Of a stretch of 40,408 nt of DNA, positions 27,227 to 35,300 are shown piece by piece. Numbering within the stretch: the stretch's first letter is position 1; every line of letters begins with the position of its first letter. A model generated the notes under the pieces. It was not told the DNA's origin and did not search any database. It worked only from the letters and a program-made list of their open reading frames with translations. The position numbers and the translations under genes are program-made. The DNA comes from Nitrospiraceae bacterium. Its GTDB lineage: Bacteria > Nitrospirota > Thermodesulfovibrionia > Thermodesulfovibrionales > UBA6898. The stretch lies in assembly GCA_003153275.1 (NCBI GenBank), contig PLXX01000089.1, positions 156 to 40,563 of the forward strand. Reading direction: 5' to 3'.

Positions 27227-27240
27227 CACCGGGGCCGGTG
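27227..27240. repeat. Short perfect inverted repeat between DUF116 and nitroreductase genes
   Basis: CACCGG-GG-CCGGTG is a 6-bp-arm inverted repeat in the 57-bp gap. It has no following T run on the minus strand (the Ts lie before it), so a terminator role is weak; a protein site or RNA hairpin is possible. Confidence 0.3.
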
Positions 27241-27254
27241 AAAAATTCTCTCCC

Positions 27255-27779
27255 CTATGCCTTCACAAAAAAATCAATAGCAGCCCTCACCTTATTCAGG
27301 TCCACGCGGGTATTGAGGCAGGGGCCAAAGGGACGCTCGTTCGGGATGCCGAGAACCGGCATCGGATAGGTATCGACGACCCCGCTCGACAGATCGCGTT
27401 CGCAGGCAACCGCAATAATCGCTTCCGGCTTGGCCTCCATCACAATCTTCCGGGCAAGCGTCCCGCCGGTTGCAACAAAGAGGTTCAGCTGATATTCCTC
27501 AGCAAGGCCAATCAGGTCCTTCACCTCGCACCGGCCACACCGCTTGCAATTGAAGATATTGTGCGTGAGACGGATCTGGCAGTCATCGACCTGTATACAG
27601 TGCGGGAGCAGGAGAAGTATATTTTTCGTGTTGTACCTGTTTTTCTTCACCAGGCGGTTATTCAGCTCAATCGTCAGCCGCTGAAAACGCTCTTTATTGC
27701 CTTTCATAAACGCGCTGAGGAGCATCAGCATCGGGTAGAAGACTTTAAGGACAAGCCCTCTGATAAGGTTATAGGGCAT
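27255..27779 (-). CDS. DUF116 family cysteine-rich protein
   Basis: A 174-residue DUF116 protein; the family's function is not established. After a hydrophobic N-terminal stretch (VFYPMLMLLSAFM) comes the conserved core with LLPHCIQVDDC and NCKRCGRCEVKDL, a clustered set of cysteines that could bind a metal or iron-sulphur cluster, then VATGGTLARKIV, AVACERDLSSG and PVLGIPNERPFGPC. The start overlaps the end of fmt by 11 bases, so it is translationally coupled to it. fmt-DUF116 adjacency is frequent in Nitrospirota and Geobacter-like genomes as far as I know. Confidence 0.9.
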   Translation of the reverse strand: MPYNLIRGLVLKVFYPMLMLLSAFMKGNKERFQRLTIELNNRLVKKNRYNTKNILLLLPHCIQVDDCQIRLTHNIFNCKRCGRCEVKDLIGLAEEYQLNLFVATGGTLARKIVMEAKPEAIIAVACERDLSSGVVDTYPMPVLGIPNERPFGPCLNTRVDLNKVRAAIDFFVKA

Positions 27780-28701
27780 CGAACTGCATTCCCTCCCGAA
27801 TGCGTCTGCCGTTTACAAAATCTGCAGACAACATCGCCTTCTTTCCTTCCGGCTTAAGCTCGAGGATCGACAGGATACCATCACCAGCCTGCACCTGAAT
27901 TCCCCCGGCCACCAATTCGGTAATAACACCTGGAGGTCCCTGTCCCATAGAATCACCCACCGCCGCCCGGAGGACAGCAATCCGTTCGTTATTCAATAAG
28001 CAGTATGCCCCGGGCCAGGGAAAGGTCCCCCTGATGAGGTTGAATATCCTTTGCGCAGGCCAGCTCCAGTCTATCCTGCCATCTTCCTTTTTAAGCGGTG
28101 GGGCGAACGTAGGCTCACCGGTCTGAGGGGCCGGACTAACCGTCACTTCGCTAAGCCGGTCAATTGTTTTCACCAAAAGTGATGCCCCGATCTCCGCGAG
28201 TCTGATGCTCAGGGACAGGGTTGTATCGTCGTTGCCTATCAGCGTTTCTTCCCGGAGCAGGATATCACCGGTATCGAGCCCTTCGTCCATCAGCATCGTT
28301 GTTATGCCCGTCTCCGAGTCCCCGTTGATAATCGCCCGCTGGATCGGGGCAGCACCACGGTATTTCGGAAGGAGCGATCCATGCACATTGATACAGCCGA
28401 GAGCCGGAAGATGTAGAATTCCGGCCGGAAGAATTCTGCCATAGGCAACGACCGCAATAAGGTCCGGCCTTAGAGCCTTCAGTTCCTCGAAAAATTCTGA
28501 CGTCCGAATGTTTTGAGGCTGCAAAACCGGAATACCCCGTGCAAGCGCATACTCCTTGACCGGAGGCGGGGAGAGGACGTGACCCCGTCCCTTGAGCCTG
28601 TCGGGCTGGGTTACGACAGAAACCACCTCTTTGCCGGCGTCAATAAGGGCCTTCAGTGACGGAACAGCAAAGGCAGGGGTCCCGAAAAAGATAATGCGCA
28701 T
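27769..28701 (-). CDS. fmt: Methionyl-tRNA formyltransferase
   Basis: Fmt formylates Met-tRNA(fMet) with 10-formyltetrahydrofolate so that translation can initiate. The N-terminal Rossmann part begins MRIIFFGTPAFAVPSL, the catalytic NVHGSLLPKYRGAAPIQRAI carries the conserved Asn and His, and MDEGLDTGDIL has the conserved Asp. A C-terminal OB-like tRNA-binding domain follows (RIDWSWPAQRIFNLIRGTFP, then GDGILSILELKPEGKKAM). At 310 residues it is full length. It lies 6 bp after def, and its 3' end overlaps the DUF116 gene. Confidence 0.96.
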   Translation of the reverse strand: MRIIFFGTPAFAVPSLKALIDAGKEVVSVVTQPDRLKGRGHVLSPPPVKEYALARGIPVLQPQNIRTSEFFEELKALRPDLIAVVAYGRILPAGILHLPALGCINVHGSLLPKYRGAAPIQRAIINGDSETGITTMLMDEGLDTGDILLREETLIGNDDTTLSLSIRLAEIGASLLVKTIDRLSEVTVSPAPQTGEPTFAPPLKKEDGRIDWSWPAQRIFNLIRGTFPWPGAYCLLNNERIAVLRAAVGDSMGQGPPGVITELVAGGIQVQAGDGILSILELKPEGKKAMLSADFVNGRRIREGMQFDAL

Positions 28702-28707
28702 GCGGCC

Positions 28708-29217
28708 TCAGACGGCAGTCTTCTGCTTTTTCTTGAATTTCTTCTTGATAAATTCCCGTTTGATCGGACTGAGCCGGTCGATAAAGAGTATACCGTCGAG
28801 ATGATCAATCTCATGCTGGACCGCAATAGAGAGGAGCCCGCCGGTCTCAATCTCGACCTGGTTTCCCGAGCGGTCAATCGCCGTAAGTACGAGATTTTCA
28901 GCGCGTTTTACCTTCGCCGTATAATCAGGGACGCTCAGACACCCCTCTTCAAACTCGATCTCTCCCTCCTGTTTCAGGATGACCGGGTTTATAAGGACAA
29001 GGAGCGGGACCGATTCCTCCCGTGCGCTGATATCAATCACCGCAAGACGCTTTGAGATGCCGACCTGTGGCGCAGCAAGACCCACTCCGGGCGCGGCATA
29101 CATCGTCTCGATCATATCGTCTATGAGCTGCTGAAGCTCATCATCGATCACCGCCACGTGCGCTGCTTTATGCTTCAGCACCCGTGCGGGATATTTTTTT
29201 ATGTCCAAAATCGCCAT
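28708..29217 (-). CDS. def: Peptide deformylase
   Basis: Def removes the formyl group from new proteins, the counterpart of Fmt whose gene follows 6 bp later. All three metal-site motifs are intact: GVGLAAPQVG, EGCLSVPDY (Cys ligand) and QHEIDHLDG (two His ligands and the catalytic Glu). The 169 residues fit the type 1 enzymes, with a lysine-rich tail. The start lies next to a 22-bp inverted repeat in the divergent region shared with rsmB. Confidence 0.96.
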   Translation of the reverse strand: MAILDIKKYPARVLKHKAAHVAVIDDELQQLIDDMIETMYAAPGVGLAAPQVGISKRLAVIDISAREESVPLLVLINPVILKQEGEIEFEEGCLSVPDYTAKVKRAENLVLTAIDRSGNQVEIETGGLLSIAVQHEIDHLDGILFIDRLSPIKREFIKKKFKKKQKTAV

Positions 29218-29223
29218 TTTTTA

Positions 29224-29245
29224 TTATAAAACATTTGTTTTATAA
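29224..29245. promoter_or_regulatory. Perfect 22-bp inverted repeat, candidate operator before def
   Basis: TTATAAAAC-ATTT-GTTTTATAA has two 9-bp perfect arms and lies seven bases before the def start codon. It includes TATAAA- and TATAAT-like boxes on both strands, so it could be a dimer-binding operator over the promoter or the start-site region of def. Confidence 0.4.
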
Positions 29246-29389
29246 ATTGGGTTGTCGCAGCAGGTCACGGGCAACGTCCAATTTGCACGTTATGTTTCAT
29301 TGTATAATTTAGGCATGCTGCTATCGCTGACATCGGAAGCGGTCTGTTGCATTTTATCGGAGACAGTGGCATTATTTAGTACTAAAACA

Positions 29390-29554
29390 ATGTATATTCA
29401 CGGACTCGCTACCAGACAACTGCCACGCATTACTCTTTCCCTGATAGCCCTATCAGCCCTGATCTCGTGTGTAATTCCGGACATGAAGGCACGGGCCTTA
29501 AAAAACAAATTCCCTGTTTCAGGAAGAAAAACGCCTGAAGAGGATGAGCGTTAA
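29390..29554 (+). CDS. Possible small lipoprotein-like ORF upstream of rsmB
   Basis: A 54-codon ATG frame encodes a basic start (MYIHGLATRQLPR), a hydrophobic stretch ITLSLIALSALIS directly followed by Cys27 (ALISC fits a lipobox) and a charged tail ending TPEEDER. It ends nine bases before rsmB. There is no visible ribosome binding site and I do not recognise the protein, so it may be chance. Confidence 0.25.
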   Translation: MYIHGLATRQLPRITLSLIALSALISCVIPDMKARALKNKFPVSGRKTPEEDER

Positions 29555-29563
29555 CCGCTCTTC

Positions 29564-30898
29564 ATGCCGACGAGCACCCGTCTTCAGGCAACAGAGGTCC
29601 TTGTTCGCATATTCAACGGCGACACCAGGCCCAAGCCCGCAATAGAAGCGACCGCGGCAGCGCTCGACCGGCGTGACCGCGCCTTTCTGATGGAAATAGT
29701 CTACGGGGTCCTGCGATACCGCGACGCGCTCGACTGGATACTCGGCCACTTTCTGAAGAAGCAATCTTCTCTGGGGATGATGACGATCAACAATCTGAGG
29801 ACCGCTCTGTATCAGCTTTATTTCATGAGGGTCCCCGAGCGGGCGGTCGTTAACGAAGCAGTCGAGGTGGAGAAGTCTTTTGGACGAAAAGACCGCAATG
29901 GGCAGCCCTCACTCGTCAATGCAGTATTGCGGAACGTTGTCCGGCAGAAAGATAGGTTTCTGATGCCGTTCATCGGCGAACATCAAGACTCGCCAGCATC
30001 TGACATAGCCCTTAACACCTCCCATCCGCGCTGGCTGATACGGCACTGGTTAAAACGTTTTGGAGAAGAAGAAACCAGACTTCTGGCAGAAGCGAACAAT
30101 AAAAGACCGCCCTTCACCATCAGAACCAATACCCTCCGCATCACGAGGGATGCGCTGATAGACCATCTCCTTCGGGAAGGAATTTCTGCAGCCCCGACCC
30201 GCTATGCCCCGGAAGGTATCACTTTGGACGAGCAGGTGTCATACGAAGACCTCTCTGGTGCGGCCGGCCTGTTTGCCGTCCAGGACGAAGCCTCGCAGCT
30301 GATCACCTGTCTGCTCAATCCCCTGCCGGGAGAGAGGATACTTGACGCCTGCGCAGCGCCGGGCGGCAAGACAACCCATATCGCCCAGATGATGCGTAAC
30401 GAGGGGGAAATCGTGGCTGTCGAACGAGACTTCACCAGGATGGCCCGTCTCATTGAAAATATAAACACATTGGGTCTCACGAGCATAAGCCCGATGAATG
30501 CCGATGCCAACGAACTGGGAGATGCCGAGACCTTTGACCGGATTCTGCTCGACGCACCGTGCTCTGCCACCGGGGTCATACGGAGAAATCCGGATGTCAA
30601 ATATCGGTATAAGGCGGCCGATATGCTACAGTTCAAGGACAAACAGCTGCATCTATTGAAGACCGTCTCACGTCTCCTGAAAAAAGAAGGGAGACTGGTC
30701 TATGCCGTTTGCTCGACGGAACCTGAGGAAGGCGAACAGGTGATCGAGGAATTCTTGAAGACGGACAGTGAATTCCGTATTATAGATGCTGATACGCCGT
30801 TATTAAAGGAATTTCTCTCAGGGGGCAGAATGAGGACTTTTCCTCACAGACACAACATGGATGGTTTTTTCGGAGCAGCGCTATGCAGAAGAGACTGA
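29564..30898 (+). CDS. rsmB: 16S rRNA (cytosine-5) methyltransferase RsmB/Sun
   Basis: RsmB methylates C967 of 16S rRNA using S-adenosylmethionine. The N-terminal 130 residues are a NusB-like RNA-binding domain (ATEVLVRIF, then VNAVLRNVVR). The methyltransferase domain has the SAM loop LDACAAPGGKTTHIAQ, the catalytic DAPCSATGVIRRNP, and VYAVCSTEPEEGE with the second cysteine. The 444-residue length is normal. An in-frame stop three codons before ATG 29564 fixes the start. The following PASTA gene overlaps its 3' end by 16 bases. Confidence 0.95.
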   Translation: MPTSTRLQATEVLVRIFNGDTRPKPAIEATAAALDRRDRAFLMEIVYGVLRYRDALDWILGHFLKKQSSLGMMTINNLRTALYQLYFMRVPERAVVNEAVEVEKSFGRKDRNGQPSLVNAVLRNVVRQKDRFLMPFIGEHQDSPASDIALNTSHPRWLIRHWLKRFGEEETRLLAEANNKRPPFTIRTNTLRITRDALIDHLLREGISAAPTRYAPEGITLDEQVSYEDLSGAAGLFAVQDEASQLITCLLNPLPGERILDACAAPGGKTTHIAQMMRNEGEIVAVERDFTRMARLIENINTLGLTSISPMNADANELGDAETFDRILLDAPCSATGVIRRNPDVKYRYKAADMLQFKDKQLHLLKTVSRLLKKEGRLVYAVCSTEPEEGEQVIEEFLKTDSEFRIIDADTPLLKEFLSGGRMRTFPHRHNMDGFFGAALCRRD

Positions 30899-31590
30899 GC
30901 AGTCTCATCCGCATTCCCCTTGCCCTTGCCGCTTTTATACTCCTCGGGCTGGTCTTCGGCTATATCACGTTCAACATCCTGAGCTTCAGCCGTACCGTTG
31001 AGGTGCCGTCTCTGGTGAACATGTCGCTCGTGGAAGCCAACGAGGCACTGAACAAGGCCGGACTCCACCTGAATATCGAGGGGGAAGACTACGATTCCGT
31101 TGTCCAGGTCGGAAAGATTGTACGGCAGGATGTCCCGGCAGGCAACAAGGTAAAAGAGCGCCGATCTATCAAGGTATTCGTCAGCAAAGGACCACGGGTC
31201 CTGTCTGTACCGGTGCTCGTCGGTGAAATACTCGCCGATGCCGAGTCCATCCTCATACAAAAAGGGTTGCGGATCGGGAAAGTGATCACAGTCCACTCTG
31301 ACAGCATAGAGAAAGGCAAGATAGTAGCCCAGCGGCCTGAGCCTGATGAACAGCTGACCGATATGATCACGGTACTGGTAAGCGCAGGTCCTCATGAGAT
31401 GAGCTACACCTGTCCCGATTTTATAAACAATCCGCTGGAAGAGGCTAAGGAACTGGCAAGAAAGATGGGGCTTGTCGTGGAAACAAAAGGCCCGGGGACT
31501 GTTGTTGCAGGCCAGAAACCGAAGCCGGGAGCAGCAGTCAGGAGCGGCGACACGATTTATTTTGATATGAAAGAGGTGAGCACCCTATGA
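30883..31590 (+). CDS. Membrane-anchored protein with three PASTA domains
   Basis: A 235-residue protein with one N-terminal transmembrane helix (PLALAAFILLGLVFGYITF, about 12-30) and three extracytoplasmic PASTA repeats beginning at VEVPSLVNMSLVEA, LSVPVLVGEILADA and YTCPDFINNPLEEA. PASTA domains bind muropeptides or beta-lactams, but here no kinase or transpeptidase domain is attached, so it is likely a cell-wall-sensing or scaffold protein. It overlaps rsmB (16 bases) and rpe (ATGA), which implies tight cotranslation; this rsmB-PASTA-rpe order is one I associate with Nitrospirota and related groups. Confidence 0.9.
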   Translation: MQKRLSSLIRIPLALAAFILLGLVFGYITFNILSFSRTVEVPSLVNMSLVEANEALNKAGLHLNIEGEDYDSVVQVGKIVRQDVPAGNKVKERRSIKVFVSKGPRVLSVPVLVGEILADAESILIQKGLRIGKVITVHSDSIEKGKIVAQRPEPDEQLTDMITVLVSAGPHEMSYTCPDFINNPLEEAKELARKMGLVVETKGPGTVVAGQKPKPGAAVRSGDTIYFDMKEVSTL

Positions 31591-32246
31591 TCAGGATATC
31601 CCCATCAATTCTTTCGGCAGATTTTTCGCGGCTTGCTGAAGAGGTCAGGGCCGCAGAGGATGCAGGAGCGCATATGCTCCATATCGATGTAATGGACGGC
31701 CACTTCGTCCCGAATATCACCATCGGTCCGGCGGTTGTCGAATCGCTCAGAAAAGTGACAAAACTGCCGCTCGATGTCCATCTGATGATCGAAAACCCTG
31801 ACCGGTACCTACCTGATTTTATCAGCGCCGGCGCTGACATATTAACCGTCCATATCGAGGCTGCAACCCACCTCCACCGGTCGGTCCAGAGCATCAGGGA
31901 AAAGGGGGTGCGAGCGGGGGTCTCGATAAATCCGGCAACGCCCGTCTCTCTGCTTGAGGATATCCTTCTTGATCTTGACATGGTTTTGGTCATGTCGGTC
32001 AATCCCGGATTCGGCGGACAGGCGTTCATTCCCCATACACTGGACAAGATACGGCAGCTCAGGGAGATGATCGCCGTCCGCGGGCTGTCTGTTGAGATAG
32101 AAGTTGACGGCGGGGTAAAGCCGGACAATGCCAGGGAAGTGGCTGATGCCGGGGCCGGAATACTCGTCATGGGGTCCGCTTTCTTCAGGTCAGGGGACTA
32201 CAAAGCAACCATGGAAAAAATACGGAGGGCACTGGGCAATGCGTAA
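31587..32246 (+). CDS. rpe: Ribulose-phosphate 3-epimerase
   Basis: Rpe interconverts ribulose-5-phosphate and xylulose-5-phosphate in the pentose phosphate or Calvin-type pathways. The TIM barrel shows SPSILSADF, HIDVMDGHFVPN (metal-binding His and catalytic Asp), DVHLMI, VMSVNPGFGGQ and EVDGGV (second catalytic Asp). The 219 residues match the family. The start codon overlaps the PASTA stop in an ATGA. Confidence 0.97.
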   Translation: MIRISPSILSADFSRLAEEVRAAEDAGAHMLHIDVMDGHFVPNITIGPAVVESLRKVTKLPLDVHLMIENPDRYLPDFISAGADILTVHIEAATHLHRSVQSIREKGVRAGVSINPATPVSLLEDILLDLDMVLVMSVNPGFGGQAFIPHTLDKIRQLREMIAVRGLSVEIEVDGGVKPDNAREVADAGAGILVMGSAFFRSGDYKATMEKIRRALGNA

Positions 32247-33309
32247 AACATTTTCTCAGGCAGAGGATCTCAGGCAGAAGAGTGAGTATGTAAAAGCACG
32301 GGTGCTGTTTCATAAGGCCCTGAAGGGATTTGAGTCGATAGAAGACCTGCAGGGAATGCTCGACTGCCAGATGGCGATCGGGGACGTCTCGAGGATGACC
32401 GGCGATTTTGACCTGGCCCAGCAGCAGTATCACGAGGCGATAGAGATCGCGCGCCGTCTGAAAGATCCTGTCTCGGTTGCAGATGCCCGGATCAATATCA
32501 GCCTCTCATTCCGCGGCAGAGGCGACTGGAAAAACGCATTGACCGTCGCAAAAAAAGCGCTCAGCTTTTATGTGACGAAAAACGACGCACCTGCCGCGGC
32601 ATTTGCACTCTGGGCCATTGCCGGCACACTCAGAATCAAGGGCGATATCCCTTCGGCTATCAGCACCTACAAGGAATCTCTCCAGCTTTTTCTTAAATTG
32701 AAATCAAAAGCATCCACTGGTTATTGCCTCTGCGGGCTGGGAGGCACGCACCGAATTGCAGGCCTGTTCAGGGAATCACTAACGTACTATGAGACAGCAA
32801 ACAAACTCTTTACCGGCATAAAAGACCGCTTCGGTTTGGCATACTCATTTTGCGGCACCGGCAATGCCTTTCGTATGCTTGGCGACTATAAAAAAGCGCT
32901 TGCCTGTTTCAAAAAAGCCTCGACCATCTATAATAAAATCGGCGATCGCGTCAGCTACGCGTATACCGTCTGGAGCATCGGGACAACGCATAAAATGCTC
33001 GGCAATCACGATGAAGCAGTCTCGGCTTTCAAACAGGCCGAGGAGTTTTTTAAGCAGACGAAAGATCCGCGCGGCATCATATATACACAGCTCGGCATGG
33101 CCGAAGTAGCCCTGCTTCAAGGCAAAAAGAAGACAGCTGTCAAACTTGCCGAAGTGGCGGTATCCGCAGCCCGTCGCTATGGTTTCAGCGTCGAGCGGTG
33201 CCACGCGGAGGTGCTGCAGTCCTTTCTGGCGGGAAAGATAAAAACCGGCTGTTACCAAAAGCTCGGCCTGGAACTTGATTTCACAGAGCCGCCGTTCAAC
33301 ATCCCCTGA
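32239..33309 (+). CDS. TPR-repeat protein
   Basis: A 356-residue protein built almost entirely of tetratricopeptide-type helical repeats of about 40 residues (for example GDFDLAQQQYHEAIEIARRL, GDYKKALACFKKASTIYNKI and GNHDEAVSAFKQAEEFFKQT), rich in positions fitting Tyr/Gly-Asp repeats of the kinesin-light-chain type. No signal peptide or enzyme domain is visible, so it should be a cytoplasmic protein-protein scaffold. I took ATG 32239, which overlaps the rpe stop by eight bases and follows GGAGG by eleven bases; a longer frame back to 32128 would run through rpe. Its partner is unknown. Confidence 0.88.
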   Translation: MRKTFSQAEDLRQKSEYVKARVLFHKALKGFESIEDLQGMLDCQMAIGDVSRMTGDFDLAQQQYHEAIEIARRLKDPVSVADARINISLSFRGRGDWKNALTVAKKALSFYVTKNDAPAAAFALWAIAGTLRIKGDIPSAISTYKESLQLFLKLKSKASTGYCLCGLGGTHRIAGLFRESLTYYETANKLFTGIKDRFGLAYSFCGTGNAFRMLGDYKKALACFKKASTIYNKIGDRVSYAYTVWSIGTTHKMLGNHDEAVSAFKQAEEFFKQTKDPRGIIYTQLGMAEVALLQGKKKTAVKLAEVAVSAARRYGFSVERCHAEVLQSFLAGKIKTGCYQKLGLELDFTEPPFNIP

Positions 33310-33340
33310 CCGTGGTGACTGTCATGCCAGAGGATAGCCG

Positions 33341-33892
33341 GTGCACGTTCTGAATATACCAAACACGTTGACGATTGCGAGAATCGTGATTATCCCGGTC
33401 TTTGTGACGGCGATCATCTACGGGGAATTCAGGATTGCACTGTATCTCTTCATCGGTGCCTCGGTGACCGACCTTCTGGATGGGCTCCTGGCCAGACTCA
33501 CAAACCAGAGGACTGAGCTTGGAACGTTTCTCGATCCGCTTGCGGACAAGATTCTGCTCGTTACCTCATTCATCCTCTTCTCAATCTATGGTTGGGTCCC
33601 AAAGTGGCTCACCATCGCCGTTATCAGCAGAGACCTGATCGTGGTGATCGGATGGCTTCTTCTGACCGTTATTTTCCATACATCAAAGATCGAACCTGTC
33701 CTGACAGGCAAAATGGCCATAGCATCGCAGATGATACTGCTGGCATACGTGCTCCTGAGTGTTACCGTCTCATCAGTTCCTCCGGTCTATAGTTATTTTG
33801 TATATTTCACTGCGGCCCTGACCGCGATTTCAGGAGTTCAGTATCTCTACAGAGGATTAAAACTCACCCATGGCAACGAAAAACGGCATTGA
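33341..33892 (+). CDS. pgsA: CDP-diacylglycerol-glycerol-3-phosphate 3-phosphatidyltransferase
   Basis: PgsA makes phosphatidylglycerol phosphate in the membrane, the first step to phosphatidylglycerol and cardiolipin. The CDP-alcohol phosphotransferase signature is complete: DLLDGLLAR followed after eight residues by G, then LDPLAD, giving DG-AR-G-D-D with both final aspartates. About five hydrophobic segments are visible across 183 residues. Translation starts at GTG 33341 with AGAGGA nearby. The 3' end overlaps the DUF512 gene by 23 bases. Confidence 0.93.
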   Translation: MHVLNIPNTLTIARIVIIPVFVTAIIYGEFRIALYLFIGASVTDLLDGLLARLTNQRTELGTFLDPLADKILLVTSFILFSIYGWVPKWLTIAVISRDLIVVIGWLLLTVIFHTSKIEPVLTGKMAIASQMILLAYVLLSVTVSSVPPVYSYFVYFTAALTAISGVQYLYRGLKLTHGNEKRH

Positions 33893-35162
33893 AATAGAAG
33901 AGCTGCTGCCGGACAGTCCGGCAGACCGCGCGGGACTGAAGCCAGGAGATATGCTGATAGCGGTCAACGGGTACAAGCTCCGGGATGCTATCGATCTGAT
34001 GTTTTATAAAGGGGATGACGCCATTGACTTCATCTACGAGCGGGACGGCGCGCGGCAGGACCTGCATATTCCCGCGCCTGAAGATGAGGACCTCGGGATT
34101 ACGATCAGACCGTTTAAGGTAAAGACCTGCAAGAACAACTGCATCTTCTGCTTTGTGAAGCAGCTTCCGAAAGGACTCAGGAAATCGCTGTATCTCAAGG
34201 ATGAGGACTATCGGCTCTCCTTTCTGCACGGCAACTACATGACCCTCTCGAACCTCGACAAAAAAGAAAGAACGAGGATTGTAGAGCAGCATCTGAGCCC
34301 GCTTTATCTTTCGGTCCATACCACCAATACCGAACTCCGCAACCGGATGCTCGGTACGCCGAAGGGATGCGATATCCTCAAAGAACTCGAATTCTTTGCC
34401 TCACACAAGATCAGGATGCATGCGCAGATCGTCCTCTGCCCGGGATACAACGACGGGAAGGAACTGCATAACACGATCAGGGACCTTTACCGTTTTTTTC
34501 CGTATGTCACCTCGATCGCCGTTGTCCCGGTCGGTCTGACAGCGCACCGGCGTCAGCCCCTGACTGCGGTTGGTGCGGATGACGCAGTAAAGGCGATTCA
34601 GACGGTCTCCGCCTTTCAGAAGCGGTTTATGAAGAAGCATGGAGATCCGGTCGTCTTCTGCTCTGATGAAATGTTCATCAAGGCAGATATGGCCTTTCCG
34701 CCTCTCAGGGAATATGGAACACTTCCCCAGATCGAAAACGGCGTCGGCATGGTGCCGCTTTTTCTCAGTCAGGCAAAGAAGATAAAAATCCCCAAAGACC
34801 AGAAAGCAGCCGGCAGCTTTGTCACGATCACCGGCCAGTCGTTTTACCCGTTTCTGAAAAAGTTCGTTGGGAAACTGAAGGAGAAAGAGGCGTTTCCTAT
34901 CGACGTCATGCCTGTCGACAATAATTTTTTCGGTACGAGCGTTACCGTCACCGGCCTTCTGACCGGACGCGATATTATCCGGACATTGCATGACAATATG
35001 GACGACTACGACACATTGCTGGTCCCTGACACGGCGTTGAAAGAGGATGAGGATATCTTTCTGGATGACGTCACCCTGAGGGATGTAGCAGAGGCGACCG
35101 AGCTCAGCGTGCTTCGCGTTGTGGCCACCCCGCAGGGGTTGATTGATGCAATAACTGCCTAG
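33870..35162 (+). CDS. DUF512 protein with PDZ-like and radical SAM regions
   Basis: A 430-residue protein of the DUF512 family. The N-terminus is a PDZ-like domain (ELLPDSPADRAGLKPGDML). A radical SAM-type motif follows, CKNNCIFCF (CxxxCxxC), with LHGNYMTLSNL and YLSVHTTN after it, and the C-terminal half is the DUF512 domain (GQSFYPFLKKF, then DNNFFGTSVTVTGLLTGRDI). The reaction is not established; a role in peptide or protein modification has only been guessed for the family. Its start lies inside the end of pgsA. Confidence 0.9.
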   Translation: MATKNGIEIEELLPDSPADRAGLKPGDMLIAVNGYKLRDAIDLMFYKGDDAIDFIYERDGARQDLHIPAPEDEDLGITIRPFKVKTCKNNCIFCFVKQLPKGLRKSLYLKDEDYRLSFLHGNYMTLSNLDKKERTRIVEQHLSPLYLSVHTTNTELRNRMLGTPKGCDILKELEFFASHKIRMHAQIVLCPGYNDGKELHNTIRDLYRFFPYVTSIAVVPVGLTAHRRQPLTAVGADDAVKAIQTVSAFQKRFMKKHGDPVVFCSDEMFIKADMAFPPLREYGTLPQIENGVGMVPLFLSQAKKIKIPKDQKAAGSFVTITGQSFYPFLKKFVGKLKEKEAFPIDVMPVDNNFFGTSVTVTGLLTGRDIIRTLHDNMDDYDTLLVPDTALKEDEDIFLDDVTLRDVAEATELSVLRVVATPQGLIDAITA

Positions 35163-35260
35163 ATTAAGATCCCTGAAAAACCTCACCTGTTCAAGACATC
35201 TATCACAACTGCCGAATTTAAGATAACATATCAGTAACCTATCACCTGAAGGAGGTTGTT

Positions 35261-35300
35261 ATGATTAAGTTGGTTTCCGTACTGAACAGTTGTTGCAGTA
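35261..35300 (+). pseudogene. Frameshifted signal-peptide start of the hydrolase gene
   Basis: An ideal ribosome binding site (AAGGAGG) precedes ATG 35261, whose frame reads MIKLVSVL and then leaves the hydrolase frame. Dropping one A near 35284-35286 would join it to TVVAVVLLIAGSASA followed by EPK, a textbook Sec signal peptide with an ASA cleavage site. The start region therefore looks broken by one inserted base, either a real mutation or an assembly error. Confidence 0.6.

Larger units (their letters stand above)
29218..29563. promoter_or_regulatory. Divergent control region between def and rsmB
   Basis: This 346-bp gap separates def (minus) from rsmB (plus) and should hold promoters in both directions. 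It has a perfect inverted repeat at 29224-29245, TATAAT on the plus strand at 29303-29308 with no good -35 at normal distance, and a possible 54-codon ORF ending nine bases before rsmB. A small hairpin GAGCG-TTAAC-CGCTC sits directly before the rsmB start. Confidence 0.4.
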
